IMG/VR virus record: IMGVR_UViG_3300043434_000308
Coordinates: 1 to 24,425 of that record
DNA length: 24,425 nucleotides
Direction: 5' to 3' (one strand)
From: a virus
Made by a program: the position numbers and the translations under genes. How positions within the stretch are numbered: the first letter of the stretch is position 1; each line of letters begins with the position of its first letter. Positions 12,266-19,715 of this stretch are shown here, in pieces. The notes beneath the pieces were generated by a model. That model made no database searches. It worked only from the letters and a program-made list of their open reading frames with translations, and was not told where the DNA came from.

Positions 12266-13798
12266 TTAAAACTCCAGACTTCCCCAGGTTTCATCAAAGA
12301 TGGCTTTGCCACCACCCGTTGTTCCGCTAGGGTTTTGAGTAGCCAGCCAGGCGTCATACGCTTGAAGCTCGTCAGGAGACAGCAGCTCTGGATAGTCGAA
12401 AGTCATTGAAGTGCTGCCGGTGTCATCTAGCGTCAGACCATTACCTACCTCAAGCGTGACGTTTGGAACCTTCGGCTTGGTCAGATCAATTTGATCTGTC
12501 GGCAATCCGGCGCCAGGCGTGCTTGTGGACGCAGTGGTGTCTAGTCCTGCAACAGAGTTGTCGATTGACGCGCCCCCACCATCCACAGCAGAGGTGATCG
12601 CGTCGCGCAACGTGTCGCCACCGCCAGTCTGGGCAGAGGTAGTAGAAGTCGTTGTGCTTGCGGCTGGAGTAGTGGCCGCCGTTGTCTGGTTCTGCGCTGC
12701 CGCATTCAAAGCAGCTGCCGCTGCGGCTTGCTTGGCCGCTGCCTCGGCATCTGCCAGAGCTTGGGCATCAGCCAATGCCTTGGCGTCAGCTGCGGCTTTG
12801 GTAGCTGCGGCATCAGCAGCAGCCTTTGCCTCTGCGTCAGCGGCTGCCTTTACAGCTGCCGCATCGACCGCAGCTGTGACGTCATCGCGAAGCGTTGTGC
12901 TGTCAGACGCTTTGGTCGCGTCAGAAGTGCCGTTCACGGTTCCTGTCGAAACCGTGCTCGTTGTGTTTGTCGCGTTGGCGTCTGTCGCGCCGGTTGTTGT
13001 GCTGCCGGCTGTGGTCGAGTCGATCACGCTTTCAATGACGTCTCGCAAAGTCGAGTCGCCATCTGTGACTGTGTCGGTGACAGTGGTGTCGTCGCTTGTG
13101 CCGCCGTCAGTGATAACGGTTCCACCACCGTCAGTGACAGCCGTGCCATCACCGTCAGTGACCACAGTACCACCGCCGTCAGTGATTAAAGTTCCGTCAC
13201 CGCCGCCCTTGTCGCCGTCGCCGCCGTCATCGTCACCGACCGTGTCACCGATCACTTTGTCTTTAATGATGTCGTCAATGACAACGTCATCCACTACGTC
13301 TTCGTCATCGACAACTTCATCGTCGATCACTTCATCGTCAATGACTTCATCGTCAATGACTTCGTCATCAACGACCTCGTCGTCAACAACTTCATCATCG
13401 ACCACCTCGTCATCGACTACTTCCTCGTCAATGATGTCGGGATAGATTAAGTCGGGGATGATGCTTGGCTCAACGTAAGGCAGCTCTGTCTCGCCACCTG
13501 GTAAAACAACGTCAGGCGCAACGTATTTACCCATGGCCAACTTGGCAGGGCTGAATGCGCCACGCGTGTTGCCCAGCTTCACATTGAGCGCTGGGCCGTT
13601 GGCCTTGTTTGCAAAGCGCGTGACTCCAGGATTTGCAGGGCCAGAGATGCGACGCAAGGCCGAGATCAAGTCAGAACGGCGCACGTCAGGCGTCGCAAAC
13701 TGAGCCTCACCGCCTTGCATCATCATTGGGACAGCAAGCTCAGGAGACGCAGCAATAAGCTGCAAAGTCTCGTCAGGTAGTTCGTATCTTGTAACCAT
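12266..13798 (-). CDS. Repeat-rich acidic virion protein (VVDDE, Gly/Asp and Ala arrays)
   Basis: 510 residues from the ATG at 13798 (GGAG seven bases before; the GTG at 13801 is less likely). No family is recognised. Order: a conserved-looking head (1-115); eight tandem E-V-(V/I)-D-D pentapeptides (about 127-167); an Asp/Gly stretch and four TDGxGT-like units (about 202-237); three copies of a TLRDxxxxxxD module (TLRDVIESVID at 250, TLRDDVTAAVD at 302, TLRDAITSAVD at 396); Thr/Ser-rich linkers; an Ala-rich helix (about 313-369); and an ordered C-terminus with PELLSPDELQAYDAWL and KAIFDETWGSLEF. It lies directly after the nozzle gene (TGATG overlap), so it is probably on or in the tail. The acidic and Asp/Gly parts could bind calcium or act as an extended spacer. 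No signal peptide. Confidence 0.8.
   Translation of the reverse strand: MVTRYELPDETLQLIAASPELAVPMMMQGGEAQFATPDVRRSDLISALRRISGPANPGVTRFANKANGPALNVKLGNTRGAFSPAKLAMGKYVAPDVVLPGGETELPYVEPSIIPDLIYPDIIDEEVVDDEVVDDEVVDDEVVDDEVIDDEVIDDEVIDDEVVDDEDVVDDVVIDDIIKDKVIGDTVGDDDGGDGDKGGGDGTLITDGGGTVVTDGDGTAVTDGGGTVITDGGTSDDTTVTDTVTDGDSTLRDVIESVIDSTTAGSTTTGATDANATNTTSTVSTGTVNGTSDATKASDSTTLRDDVTAAVDAAAVKAAADAEAKAAADAAATKAAADAKALADAQALADAEAAAKQAAAAAALNAAAQNQTTAATTPAASTTTSTTSAQTGGGDTLRDAITSAVDGGGASIDNSVAGLDTTASTSTPGAGLPTDQIDLTKPKVPNVTLEVGNGLTLDDTGSTSMTFDYPELLSPDELQAYDAWLATQNPSGTTGGGKAIFDETWGSLEF
13298..13425. repeat. 15-bp tandem repeat array coding for V(V/I)DDE pentapeptides
   Basis: Eight in-frame units of 15 bp on the minus strand, with silent differences (GTC/GTT, GAT/GAC, GAA/GAG), so it is an aged but still regular array. 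Period 15 keeps the frame when units are gained or lost. Confidence 0.85.
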
Positions 13799-15393
13799 CA
13801 CATCACTCCACCTAATTCAGTCATCACGTTGCAGGACGTGAAAACTGTTTGTGGCAGGCCGCGCACCTTCATGCGCAGCGAGCCGTAATACCCAAGGCCC
13901 GCAGTGCCTGCCCACGCCTGGTAGGTGTTCGTTCCCACCCAGGTCGATGTGTTCCAGATACCTTCATCCCACGCGGCGCCATCGCCCTTCGTGAAATATG
14001 GAGAGCCGCCAACGGCACTGAGCTGGAACTGCGTGTTCATCTGCAGCTTGATCGCAGGGGCAGCTGTCGCGATAAATGTCGGGCGCACCATGCCGAACTT
14101 CTTAAGCTGCGCGGGCGTGTTGAACGCCTGGAACGACGTTTGCACGTCTCCCTCGACGTAGTTGCCGCCGTCGTTGTTGGCGTCCGCGCCATCCTTGTCG
14201 CCCGTCAGGCCTTCGCAGACGTAGCCGTCAATCGTGCCGAACAAGAGGCGGCCACCGATGATTCCTGCGCAGCGCATCGGAATGCCCACGAACTGGCACC
14301 AGGCGCCTGTGATCACGTTCATCGCGAACTGGCGATATGTGCCGCCGTCAGCCGGCAGCTTGATCACCATGACGTCAGAAGACGGCACGACGAAGACGTC
14401 GAAATACTTTTCGTTGATTAGCTTGCGCACCAGGGGCGCAAACACCGACTGAATCTTTGACGCGGGGCCGATCTGCTGGTCTTCGCTGTACTGGCCATTG
14501 ACCAGCTTGGACATGGGCACCAGGCCCAGTTCGGAGACGATCATCACGTCACCACCAAAGGGCGTGAAGAACGTGCCGTGCTTTGGCACAGGGCCGACGT
14601 ACCAGACGCCCTTCAGGCTGAATGTGTCTGCGCTAGTGGGGTCTGTGCCCTGCCACACGCCGATGTCGCCTTCAGTGCCGACGACGATCAAGAAGTCATC
14701 GATCGAGAAGCCGGCGTCCATCGTCCAGTTGATCAGCGCGGAGACATAGCCGCCGTTGCGCAGGGATGAACCCATCGCAAACGACGTGCAGGCGCCTGTG
14801 ACGACGTCCACAGCGTCTAGGTAGTAGACGTTGGAGTCACCCTCTGCGGTGAACCACACGCGCTGCTTCCACACGGCCACGGTGCGCACGTTGGTGGGCA
14901 GGCCAGTAGTTGTCGCTGTGCGATCAACCCAGCCAGTGCCGGTGCTGTAAGTCCAGTAGCCAGCGCCTGGCGATACGGCCAGCAGGAACGTGTCACCGGG
15001 CGTGGAGAACTGAGTAGTCCACCACTCGTCTGCATCGCTGCCAGTGCCCGTCACGACCTCCACAGGAGCGCCAGGATCGGTCACGTCATAGATGTTGCCG
15101 TTGGCTGCAATGAAGCGCTTGTCGTCAGCATTGACGGGCGCCTTGTAGCCAAAGACAGATTCGATTGGCGCTTCAAGGGCTGTGGTGTATGAGAACCAGC
15201 CTTTGCGCAGCTCCACGCCTTGCTGGCGCGGGATGAAGTTGGTCAGCGTTAGCGCGTCCAGAGGGGACATGGCCGCGATCGGGTCGCGGAAGTTCAGGCC
15301 ACCGGTGGGTGCAGGGATAACCTGCATCTGCGCTGTTTGTGCGGCGGCAGCCCTTCTAGGCGCCTTGAAGGGGGCAAGAGGGATCAAGGGCAT
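13798..15393 (-). CDS. Tail nozzle / DNA-stabilisation beta-propeller protein (P22 gp10 or T7 gp12-like)
   Basis: 531 residues, preceded by GGAG and starting just after the adaptor stop. The early segment TGGLNFRDPIAAMSPLDALTLTNFIP is a well-known start for tail nozzle proteins of short-tailed phages. Next come repeated strand-rich blades with aromatic ends (GNIYDVTDPGAPVEV, YWTYSTGTGWVDRT, RVWFTAEGDSNVYYLD, VGTEGDIGVWQG, GGRLLFGTIDGYVCEG), as in the beta-propeller of T7 gp12 and P22 gp10. The C-terminal part has a cluster of AP and WG segments and ends FTSCNVMTELGGVM. It should form a hexameric tube below the adaptor that closes the head exit and leads DNA into the cell. The family assignment is strong; the exact P22 or T7 type is open. 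Confidence 0.88.
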   Translation of the reverse strand: MPLIPLAPFKAPRRAAAAQTAQMQVIPAPTGGLNFRDPIAAMSPLDALTLTNFIPRQQGVELRKGWFSYTTALEAPIESVFGYKAPVNADDKRFIAANGNIYDVTDPGAPVEVVTGTGSDADEWWTTQFSTPGDTFLLAVSPGAGYWTYSTGTGWVDRTATTTGLPTNVRTVAVWKQRVWFTAEGDSNVYYLDAVDVVTGACTSFAMGSSLRNGGYVSALINWTMDAGFSIDDFLIVVGTEGDIGVWQGTDPTSADTFSLKGVWYVGPVPKHGTFFTPFGGDVMIVSELGLVPMSKLVNGQYSEDQQIGPASKIQSVFAPLVRKLINEKYFDVFVVPSSDVMVIKLPADGGTYRQFAMNVITGAWCQFVGIPMRCAGIIGGRLLFGTIDGYVCEGLTGDKDGADANNDGGNYVEGDVQTSFQAFNTPAQLKKFGMVRPTFIATAAPAIKLQMNTQFQLSAVGGSPYFTKGDGAAWDEGIWNTSTWVGTNTYQAWAGTAGLGYYGSLRMKVRGLPQTVFTSCNVMTELGGVM

Positions 15394-15395
15394 GA

Positions 15396-16145
15396 TCAGA
15401 CTCCATATCCAGTGTCTGGAGTGTTGGTCAGCGGCTGGATGTAAGGGAAGCGGAAGTCACGCGCCATCGACAAGACCGGCGCACCCTTTGCAGCACCCTT
15501 GCGGTTCTCATACGCGATCTGGAAGTCGCGCATTGCTGCGGCACTGTCCAGACCCTTCATCTCGAGCCACTTCACGCGTGTGTACAGCGTGATCAGCGTC
15601 GCATCGAGCAGAGCCTTGTCACCGTTCTTGGTGATGCGGTTCTTGTACAGAGTTGGATCGTCTTGATCCTGCACCCATGCCTGGGACATGTAAAACACGT
15701 TCATGATCTGAGGCGAATTGGGGGGAGCCAAGACGTAGATCATGTTGTCGCGCACCTGCCAATAGAACGACAGCGTCGGCAGCGTCGTGCGGATCAGCAG
15801 CTGCTGCCACATCTGTGGCGATACAGGGCCAAGGGATGGGAACTGCGTCGTCGCGTTCCAATTGGTTTGGTCGATCCAATCAAAGAAGTCCTCGGGCAGA
15901 GGGAATGCTTTTTCCTTCTGGTTGTTGGTGTCTGCAGTGATTGGGATCTGGTAGTTCTTGATGAGTTCTTGCCAGTCGTACATCGTCAGCAGCTCGATGC
16001 CGGCCATGTTGGCCGCCTGGATGAACTGCTGCACCGTAGGATCTGGGTCACCCGCAGGATCTTGGGGGACGGGGAAGGCCACCATCGAGGCCACGTTTTG
16101 CACGATGGCCGAGAGGGTCGATTCATTGACAATTTGATAGGCCAT
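15396..16145 (-). CDS. Head-tail adaptor (tail tubular protein A / gp4-like)
   Basis: 249 residues, preceded by AGAGGAG. It starts MAYQIVNESTLSAIVQNVAS, then has a helix with MAGIELLTMYDWQELIKNY, an inserted strand block (FPLPEDFFDWIDQTNW), and helices KALLDATLITLYTRVKWLEM and SAAAMRDFQIAYENRKG. Helix pairs around an IELL-x-x-YDWQ region and a terminal helical bundle are typical of the dodecameric ring placed under the portal in T7 (gp11) and P22 (gp4). Its place directly before the nozzle gene supports this. It is slightly longer than T7 gp11 (about 196 aa). Confidence in the role is good but rests on order and pattern, not on alignment. Confidence 0.8.
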   Translation of the reverse strand: MAYQIVNESTLSAIVQNVASMVAFPVPQDPAGDPDPTVQQFIQAANMAGIELLTMYDWQELIKNYQIPITADTNNQKEKAFPLPEDFFDWIDQTNWNATTQFPSLGPVSPQMWQQLLIRTTLPTLSFYWQVRDNMIYVLAPPNSPQIMNVFYMSQAWVQDQDDPTLYKNRITKNGDKALLDATLITLYTRVKWLEMKGLDSAAAMRDFQIAYENRKGAAKGAPVLSMARDFRFPYIQPLTNTPDTGYGV

Positions 16146-16157
16146 CCCCTACTCCTC

Positions 16158-16775
16158 TTACTCAGCGTCGGCTGTTGCTGGCGCTGCTACGTTGCGCTTG
16201 TTGGCCTTGGAGCTGGCCTGCAAGGCCTCCACCATGGTCTTCAAGTTTTCAATCTGCTCATCGCGCTTTTGCAGCTCTGCGTTCATCTTCTCGATCGGGG
16301 CGTTGTTGGCCGCGACCTCCATGAATGCCTTGGCGCGTTGCTTGTCTTGCTGGAATGACATGAACTTGCCGCCCAGGTTGTCGTTCGCTTCCGCAAGCTG
16401 CTCAACCGTGATGATCTTGAAGAACTTGTATTCCTCGACCTTTGACGCGTTCATGCCAGGCAAGGCGCTCAATGGAGTGCCGGTCACAGCTTCTTCCTGG
16501 CCAGCCTTCCATTTGTTGTATCGATCCTGGAAGCGGAAAACGTCCTGCTGACTCAGAGGACGTTCAATCACTGAGGACTTGTCGCCCGGCACATGAATGC
16601 GGACGTAGTCGATTTCTTCGTACACAGCGCGGCCAGCTTCACGGCTCTTGCCGGGTTGCAGGACGGGCTTTCGGAAAAACTCGACGTAGAGCTTGTTATC
16701 GGCGGCAAAACGAGTTTCATCCGGTTTGGAGAATTCGTTTGGCTCGTCGAAGATGGTTGGTGTCGTGGGTTGCAT
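16158..16775 (-). CDS. 205-aa virion protein with C-terminal coiled coil
   Basis: Not recognised as a named family, but it is typical of the genes between capsid and adaptor in related phages. The N-terminal half has PTIFDEPNEF and strand-like stretches LYVEFFRKPV and EEIDYVRIHVPGDKS, followed by VIERPLSQQDVFRFQDRYNKW. The C-terminal half is a long charged helix (FMEVAANNAPIEKMNAELQK, then RDEQIENLKTMVEALQASSK) that should coil. It starts after a GGTCAGAG-type site. It may be a head completion or tail-tube accessory protein. Only its conservation type and place argue for a virion role. Confidence 0.65.
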   Translation of the reverse strand: MQPTTPTIFDEPNEFSKPDETRFAADNKLYVEFFRKPVLQPGKSREAGRAVYEEIDYVRIHVPGDKSSVIERPLSQQDVFRFQDRYNKWKAGQEEAVTGTPLSALPGMNASKVEEYKFFKIITVEQLAEANDNLGGKFMSFQQDKQRAKAFMEVAANNAPIEKMNAELQKRDEQIENLKTMVEALQASSKANKRNVAAPATADAE

Positions 16776-16795
16776 CTCTGACCTTTTTTTATTGA

Positions 16796-16981
16796 TTAAG
16801 CGTTGGTATCGATCACCAGATCAGTACCAGGGGAGCCACCGATGCGCGAACCACCGATGGATGCACCGTCAACGCCTGTCAGGCCAATGCCTTCACAGAC
16901 GGCGCCAGTGGATTGGGATGCAGCCGTGTCTACGACTGCGGGAGCGTTTGCGGAAACTGCGCCGCTAAATGTTGCTGCCAT
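16796..16981 (-). CDS. Small capsid-decoration-type protein, 61 aa
   Basis: Begins MAATFSGAVSANAPAVVDTA and has TGAVCEGIGLTG and GASIGGSRIGGSPGTDLVID. It is rich in Gly, Ala, Ser and Thr, with no charged helix and almost no lysine, and one cysteine. A strong GGAAGGA lies seven bases before the ATG. It follows the major capsid gene, after the terminator region, where podoviruses often place a small head protein or decoration factor. The short product and lack of a known motif leave function open. Its start lies only about 20 bases downstream of the terminator T-run, so its level depends on read-through. Confidence 0.6.
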   Translation of the reverse strand: MAATFSGAVSANAPAVVDTAASQSTGAVCEGIGLTGVDGASIGGSRIGGSPGTDLVIDTNA

Positions 16982-16998
16982 GATTTATTCCTTCCGTT

Positions 16999-17052
16999 AA
17001 AAAACCCGAGGGGTTGTGGGTCTCCCCAGTCCCTCGGGAAAGGGAGACCCAC
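16999..17052 (-). terminator. Terminator after the capsid gene with an alternative fold
   Basis: Minus strand. Fold B: CCCGAGGG (17038-17031) pairs with CCCTCGGG (17012-17005) over a TGGG-GAGA-CCCA inner hairpin, followed by six T (17004-16999): an intrinsic terminator. Fold A: GTGGGTCTCCC (17052-17042) pairs perfectly over 11 bp with GGGAGACCCAC (17026-17016) and holds the first arm of fold B in its loop. The two folds cannot coexist as plain hairpins, so this resembles an attenuator; a pseudoknot is the other possibility. It lies 16 bases past the capsid stop. Confidence 0.8.
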
Positions 17053-17067
17053 GACGGCCCACCAAAA

Positions 17068-18039
17068 TTAGTTTTGGATACGACCCTGGAACTGAGCACC
17101 AGAGGTGGTCAGGTTGCCGGCCCAAGCCAAGATCTGAACTTCAGCGTCCTGGTTGATGGCGTAGCGACGGTTAGGTGACAAAGGCACCATGTTGCGATCC
17201 TTGTGAGGGCGCCACTTGATGTATTTGCTGTTGAGCATGAAGCCGGTGTTGGCAGGGCAATAGCCGCCGATACCGCCGTCGAGAACAACGTCAGCATCCA
17301 TGAACTTCAATGTGGGGAAGCCCAAATTGCCAGTCTCAGGAGATGTGAAACGCTGCTGGGCCTGCAAGCTGCCCATGTAGTAAGTCCAGTAGTTGTTGTC
17401 CAAGACGATCAAGTCAGGACGATCAGTACCGCGAACCAGCGAAGACCACAAAGCGTTCAAACCGGCTTGGATGGTGTCCTTGCCTGGTGTGACTGTTTGA
17501 GCGCTGAAGTCATACAACTTGGAACGCCAGAAAGTCCATGTGGCGCGGTTGATGCCGCCGTAGGTGCCGGTTGTGGGGTCAGAAGGCACAGCAGCGTTCA
17601 AGCCAGTGACTTCTTTACCGCCAGAGCCAGTGCCGTCAGAGTAGATGGACTGGGCCAACTGGTTGACCATGGTGGACTCGGCCACGTTCAAGCGAGCCTC
17701 GAGCAAGTCGATGAACTGCTCTTTGCCGCTGTTTTGCAACATTTCCAAGCCGCTCATAACGACTGGAACTGCGTACTGCTTGATCTGGAATTCAGCAGCG
17801 CTGATGACGTCTTGAGCAGCCACAGGCAGCAAGTCATAACCAGAGTAGAAACCGCCGTTCGCGTTTTCAGCGAATGAGAGTTCTTCAAAGATTGTGTTAC
17901 CGCCAGAGATGGTCTTGACGTTGCCGCGTGTGTTCAAGCGAGACAACAGGGCGTTGTTTTTGGTTACGTTGTCGGCAATCTGACGAGTGCGCGACTGAAT
18001 CGTCGTTGCGACGATGTCACTTACATTTGGAAAAGACAT
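17068..18039 (-). CDS. Major capsid protein
   Basis: 323 residues, preceded by a good AAGGAG. The sequence begins MSFPNVSDIVATTIQSRTRQ, has IADNVTKNNALLSRLNTRGN and TISGGNTIFEELSF, then a glycine/aromatic stretch NGGFYSGYDLLPVAAQDVI, and SAAEFQIKQYAVPVVMSGLE with strand-rich mid parts and a C-terminal GRIQN. The SGGNTIFEE segment, long alpha helix with LLEARLNVAESTMVNQLAQS and the P-domain-like segments fit HK97-fold phage capsids of about 300-340 residues. Scaffold upstream and a small head protein downstream support it. It has its own probable promoter, an unusual structured leader and a terminator, all consistent with very high expression. No separate protease gene is seen nearby. Confidence 0.9.
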   Translation of the reverse strand: MSFPNVSDIVATTIQSRTRQIADNVTKNNALLSRLNTRGNVKTISGGNTIFEELSFAENANGGFYSGYDLLPVAAQDVISAAEFQIKQYAVPVVMSGLEMLQNSGKEQFIDLLEARLNVAESTMVNQLAQSIYSDGTGSGGKEVTGLNAAVPSDPTTGTYGGINRATWTFWRSKLYDFSAQTVTPGKDTIQAGLNALWSSLVRGTDRPDLIVLDNNYWTYYMGSLQAQQRFTSPETGNLGFPTLKFMDADVVLDGGIGGYCPANTGFMLNSKYIKWRPHKDRNMVPLSPNRRYAINQDAEVQILAWAGNLTTSGAQFQGRIQN

Positions 18040-18044
18040 GATGA

Positions 18045-18211
18045 CTCCTTCATCTGAGTTAAAACGAGCTTGCGCTCACCTTTTTCAGATGCGCCTACGC
18101 GAACCTTTCACAGTCCGACTTCGTCGTAGGTGGGACGCGAGGCGTCTCCTAGGAGCATGCGGTGGCTGGGGTGCTTGGGCACACCAGTCGAGATTGCTCT
18201 CGACATGGTGT
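18045..18211 (-). ncRNA. Structured leader of the capsid mRNA: four consecutive stem-loops
   Basis: The whole 182-base gap between scaffold and capsid folds into hairpins. In transcript order: SL1 GTCGAGA-GCAA-TCTCGAC (18204-18187), which can extend by ACACCA/TGGTGT over one bulged T to 18211-18181. SL2 is GGaGACGC-CTC-GCGTCC (18149-18132). SL3 is CCTACG(a)CGAA with TTCGCGTAGG around a 16-base loop (18130-18094). SL4 is CATCTGA with TCAGATG (18091-18051) enclosing AAAA/TTTT and GAGC-GCAA-GCTC. The ribosome site AAGGAG (18050-18045) begins immediately after SL4. Two loops are GCAA, a GNRA tetraloop. No known RNA family is recognised. Roles could be mRNA stability, RNase III processing or translational control; these are inference. 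Confidence 0.6.
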
Positions 18212-18212
18212 G

Positions 18213-18241
18213 ATTATGGCATCAGCGTGAGGACATCTGAA
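18213..18241 (-). promoter_or_regulatory. Probable sigma-70 promoter for the capsid gene
   Basis: Minus strand: -35 TTCAGA (18241-18236, four of six), 17-bp spacer, -10 CATAAT (18218-18213, five of six) with TG one base upstream (TGcCATAAT, extended -10). Start of transcription would fall near 18206, so the first leader stem-loop (SL1) would lie at or next to the 5' end. The -35 lies inside the last codons of the scaffold gene. Confidence 0.5.
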
Positions 18242-19361
18242 TGGCCGCCTCGATCGCAGTGCGCACATCTGTGGCCTCCTGCTTCAAGGCGCCCATCGGC
18301 GCGGAGCCTGAAACCTGCACGGCAGCTGAACGCGCCTTCTGCGCAGCCTGGGTGGTCTGCTGTGCACCGCGAGCCTTGGCGCGTTGGGAGATCACAGCTC
18401 GCACGCTGTCGTTCATCAGGCAGGCCTTTTTGTAAGCGTCCTGCAAGGTGATGGATTGGCCGCGGCGGCTGTATGACTCAATGATGTCGGCCATGTCCTC
18501 GCGCACGTCCTCGCCAAACTCTGCGCGTTGCAGGAACGTGGAGACCTCTGATTGCGCGGCCTGGGTGGCCTGCTGCTGCTGTTGGAGCTGGGCCTGCTGG
18601 AACTGCGTCAGCATGTTTTGCATGGGCGCCAGGCGCTGATTGAGCACCTGCTCGATGGCCAGCTGCTGAGGGTCTTGCTTGGGCGTCTGGCCAGCCAGGG
18701 CGCTGTCCAGCATCTCGATGAAGCCATTGCCAAAGCGGCCAGTGCCGAACTGGTTGACGATGCCGGCCACCAGCTGCGCAAGCTCGGGCGCCGTGCCAGT
18801 GCGCAGACGCGCCGCCGTGCCCATCAGGTTGTCGATCGCCTGCAAGGGGTTGCTGTTCTCGGCCTTGATGAACGCCTGGTAAGGCTCGATCGTCTTCATC
18901 ACTGCCTCGGCTGTCTTGCGTGCCTCGGCGGTTTCCTGGAGGGTGCGGGCCACTTCGGTCTCGCGACGCTGAATCTCGGCGCGGACGGGATCGGGCAGCG
19001 TGCCCCAGTGCTCGCGAATCTCAGGACGCCAGGACGCTGGCGCCTTTTCACCCTGCTGACGCGGGGCTGACTTGGGGCCAGCTTGCACGCCTTCAGGCTT
19101 CTTGAATTTTCCTTGCTCGTCACGCTCGAGTTGGTGAACATCCTTGTTATCAGCTGGCTTGTCCTCTGCCAAAGCATTCAAATCCTGCGTTGCGGCAGGA
19201 TCGGCAGCGGGGTCAGAGGATGGCTCTGCGGATGGTTCAAACGAGGCGTCTGGCTCCGATGCCGAAACCGGCTCGGGTGCCGGTGCTGTCGCCAGCGGCT
19301 CGTCTGCTTTTTCAAATGCCGCCTCGAGGGCGTCGCGCATGGTTGTCGTGGGTTCTGTCAT
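18222..19361 (-). CDS. Capsid scaffolding protein
   Basis: 379 residues; begins MTEPTTTMRDALEAAFEKAD. The first 75 residues are acidic and rich in Pro, Ala, Glu and Ser (disordered). QGEKAPASWRPEIREHWGTL follows, then a long charged helix from about 125 to 165 (RREtEVARTLQETAEARKTA-type), a middle helical region (AELAQLVAGIVNQFG-like), a Gln-rich tract (FQQAQLQQQQQATQAAQSE) and a basic C-terminus with RAKARGAQQ and AIEAAIQMSS. An acidic disordered N-terminus, coiled coils and a basic C-terminus that could bind capsid are typical scaffold traits, and the gene directly precedes the capsid. The stop lies next to the capsid promoter. No protease motif is seen, so it may leave the head intact as in T7 or P22. 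Confidence good from context, weaker from sequence. Confidence 0.8.
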   Translation of the reverse strand: MTEPTTTMRDALEAAFEKADEPLATAPAPEPVSASEPDASFEPSAEPSSDPAADPAATQDLNALAEDKPADNKDVHQLERDEQGKFKKPEGVQAGPKSAPRQQGEKAPASWRPEIREHWGTLPDPVRAEIQRRETEVARTLQETAEARKTAEAVMKTIEPYQAFIKAENSNPLQAIDNLMGTAARLRTGTAPELAQLVAGIVNQFGTGRFGNGFIEMLDSALAGQTPKQDPQQLAIEQVLNQRLAPMQNMLTQFQQAQLQQQQQATQAAQSEVSTFLQRAEFGEDVREDMADIIESYSRRGQSITLQDAYKKACLMNDSVRAVISQRAKARGAQQTTQAAQKARSAAVQVSGSAPMGALKQEATDVRTAIEAAIQMSSR

Positions 19362-19367
19362 AGGGTG

Positions 19368-19691
19368 TTACCTGTTTTGAAGTTTGTGAATTGCGCGCTC
19401 TATGTCGGCACGCTTAAAAGAACCGCCCTCGGTCATGTACCGCTCGCGGCTCACCTTGGCTTGCGCCCAGGTGTCTTTGAAATCGTCCATCGTGGTCACA
19501 CCGTTCGCTTTCATGTATTCGCGATGCTTGGTGCGCGTGGAGATGTCAGTGCCGTCTGGCGCCTTCATCCCCTCGTAGGAACGATCTCCCCAGAGCGCAC
19601 CAGAATCGGTACGCATCTCGGGTTGATAGTCGGCGGTGACCTCGATCAGCTCGCCTGTTTTTCGATCTTGAATCCAGCGTCTTCTAGTCAT
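19368..19691 (-). CDS. 107-aa phage protein, hypothetical
   Basis: Product begins MTRRRWIQDRKTGELIEVTA, then DYQPEMRTDSGALWGDRSYE and DGTDISTRTKHREYMKANGV, ending RADIERAIHKLQNR. A basic start with RWxxDxxTGELIEV, a central YxxMxxPDGTxIxxRxxHREYxKxxG pattern and a charged C-terminal helix recur in a family of small proteins encoded between portal and scaffold in podoviruses; function unknown. It could bind nucleic acid or be a small head assembly factor. It ends six bases before the scaffold start, and 190 bases separate it from the upstream minus-strand gene; that gap holds a plus-strand gene. Confidence 0.75.
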   Translation of the reverse strand: MTRRRWIQDRKTGELIEVTADYQPEMRTDSGALWGDRSYEGMKAPDGTDISTRTKHREYMKANGVTTMDDFKDTWAQAKVSRERYMTEGGSFKRADIERAIHKLQNR

Positions 19692-19715
19692 GTTGTGATA
19701 AACTCATCAGTGATT

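Noticed and set aside
13298-13425. CRISPR-like regular repeat
   Set aside because: Units are 15 bp with no unique spacers and are in frame with a protein; this is a coding tandem repeat.
12519-13445. Plus-strand frame of 308 codons, Val/Ser/Ala-rich
   Set aside because: It is the antisense image of the repeat protein. Repetitive GC-rich coding produces open antisense frames, and no ribosome site precedes it.
18126-18208. Possible 32-codon minus-strand gene (MSRAISTGVPKHPS...) in the capsid leader
   Set aside because: No ribosome site, and its bases are explained by the stem-loops. Kept as a weak alternative to the RNA interpretation.
18045-18211. Hammerhead-type ribozyme or known riboswitch in the capsid leader
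   Set aside because: The conserved CUGANGA and GAAA core elements are not in the needed arrangement, and no known aptamer core was recognised.
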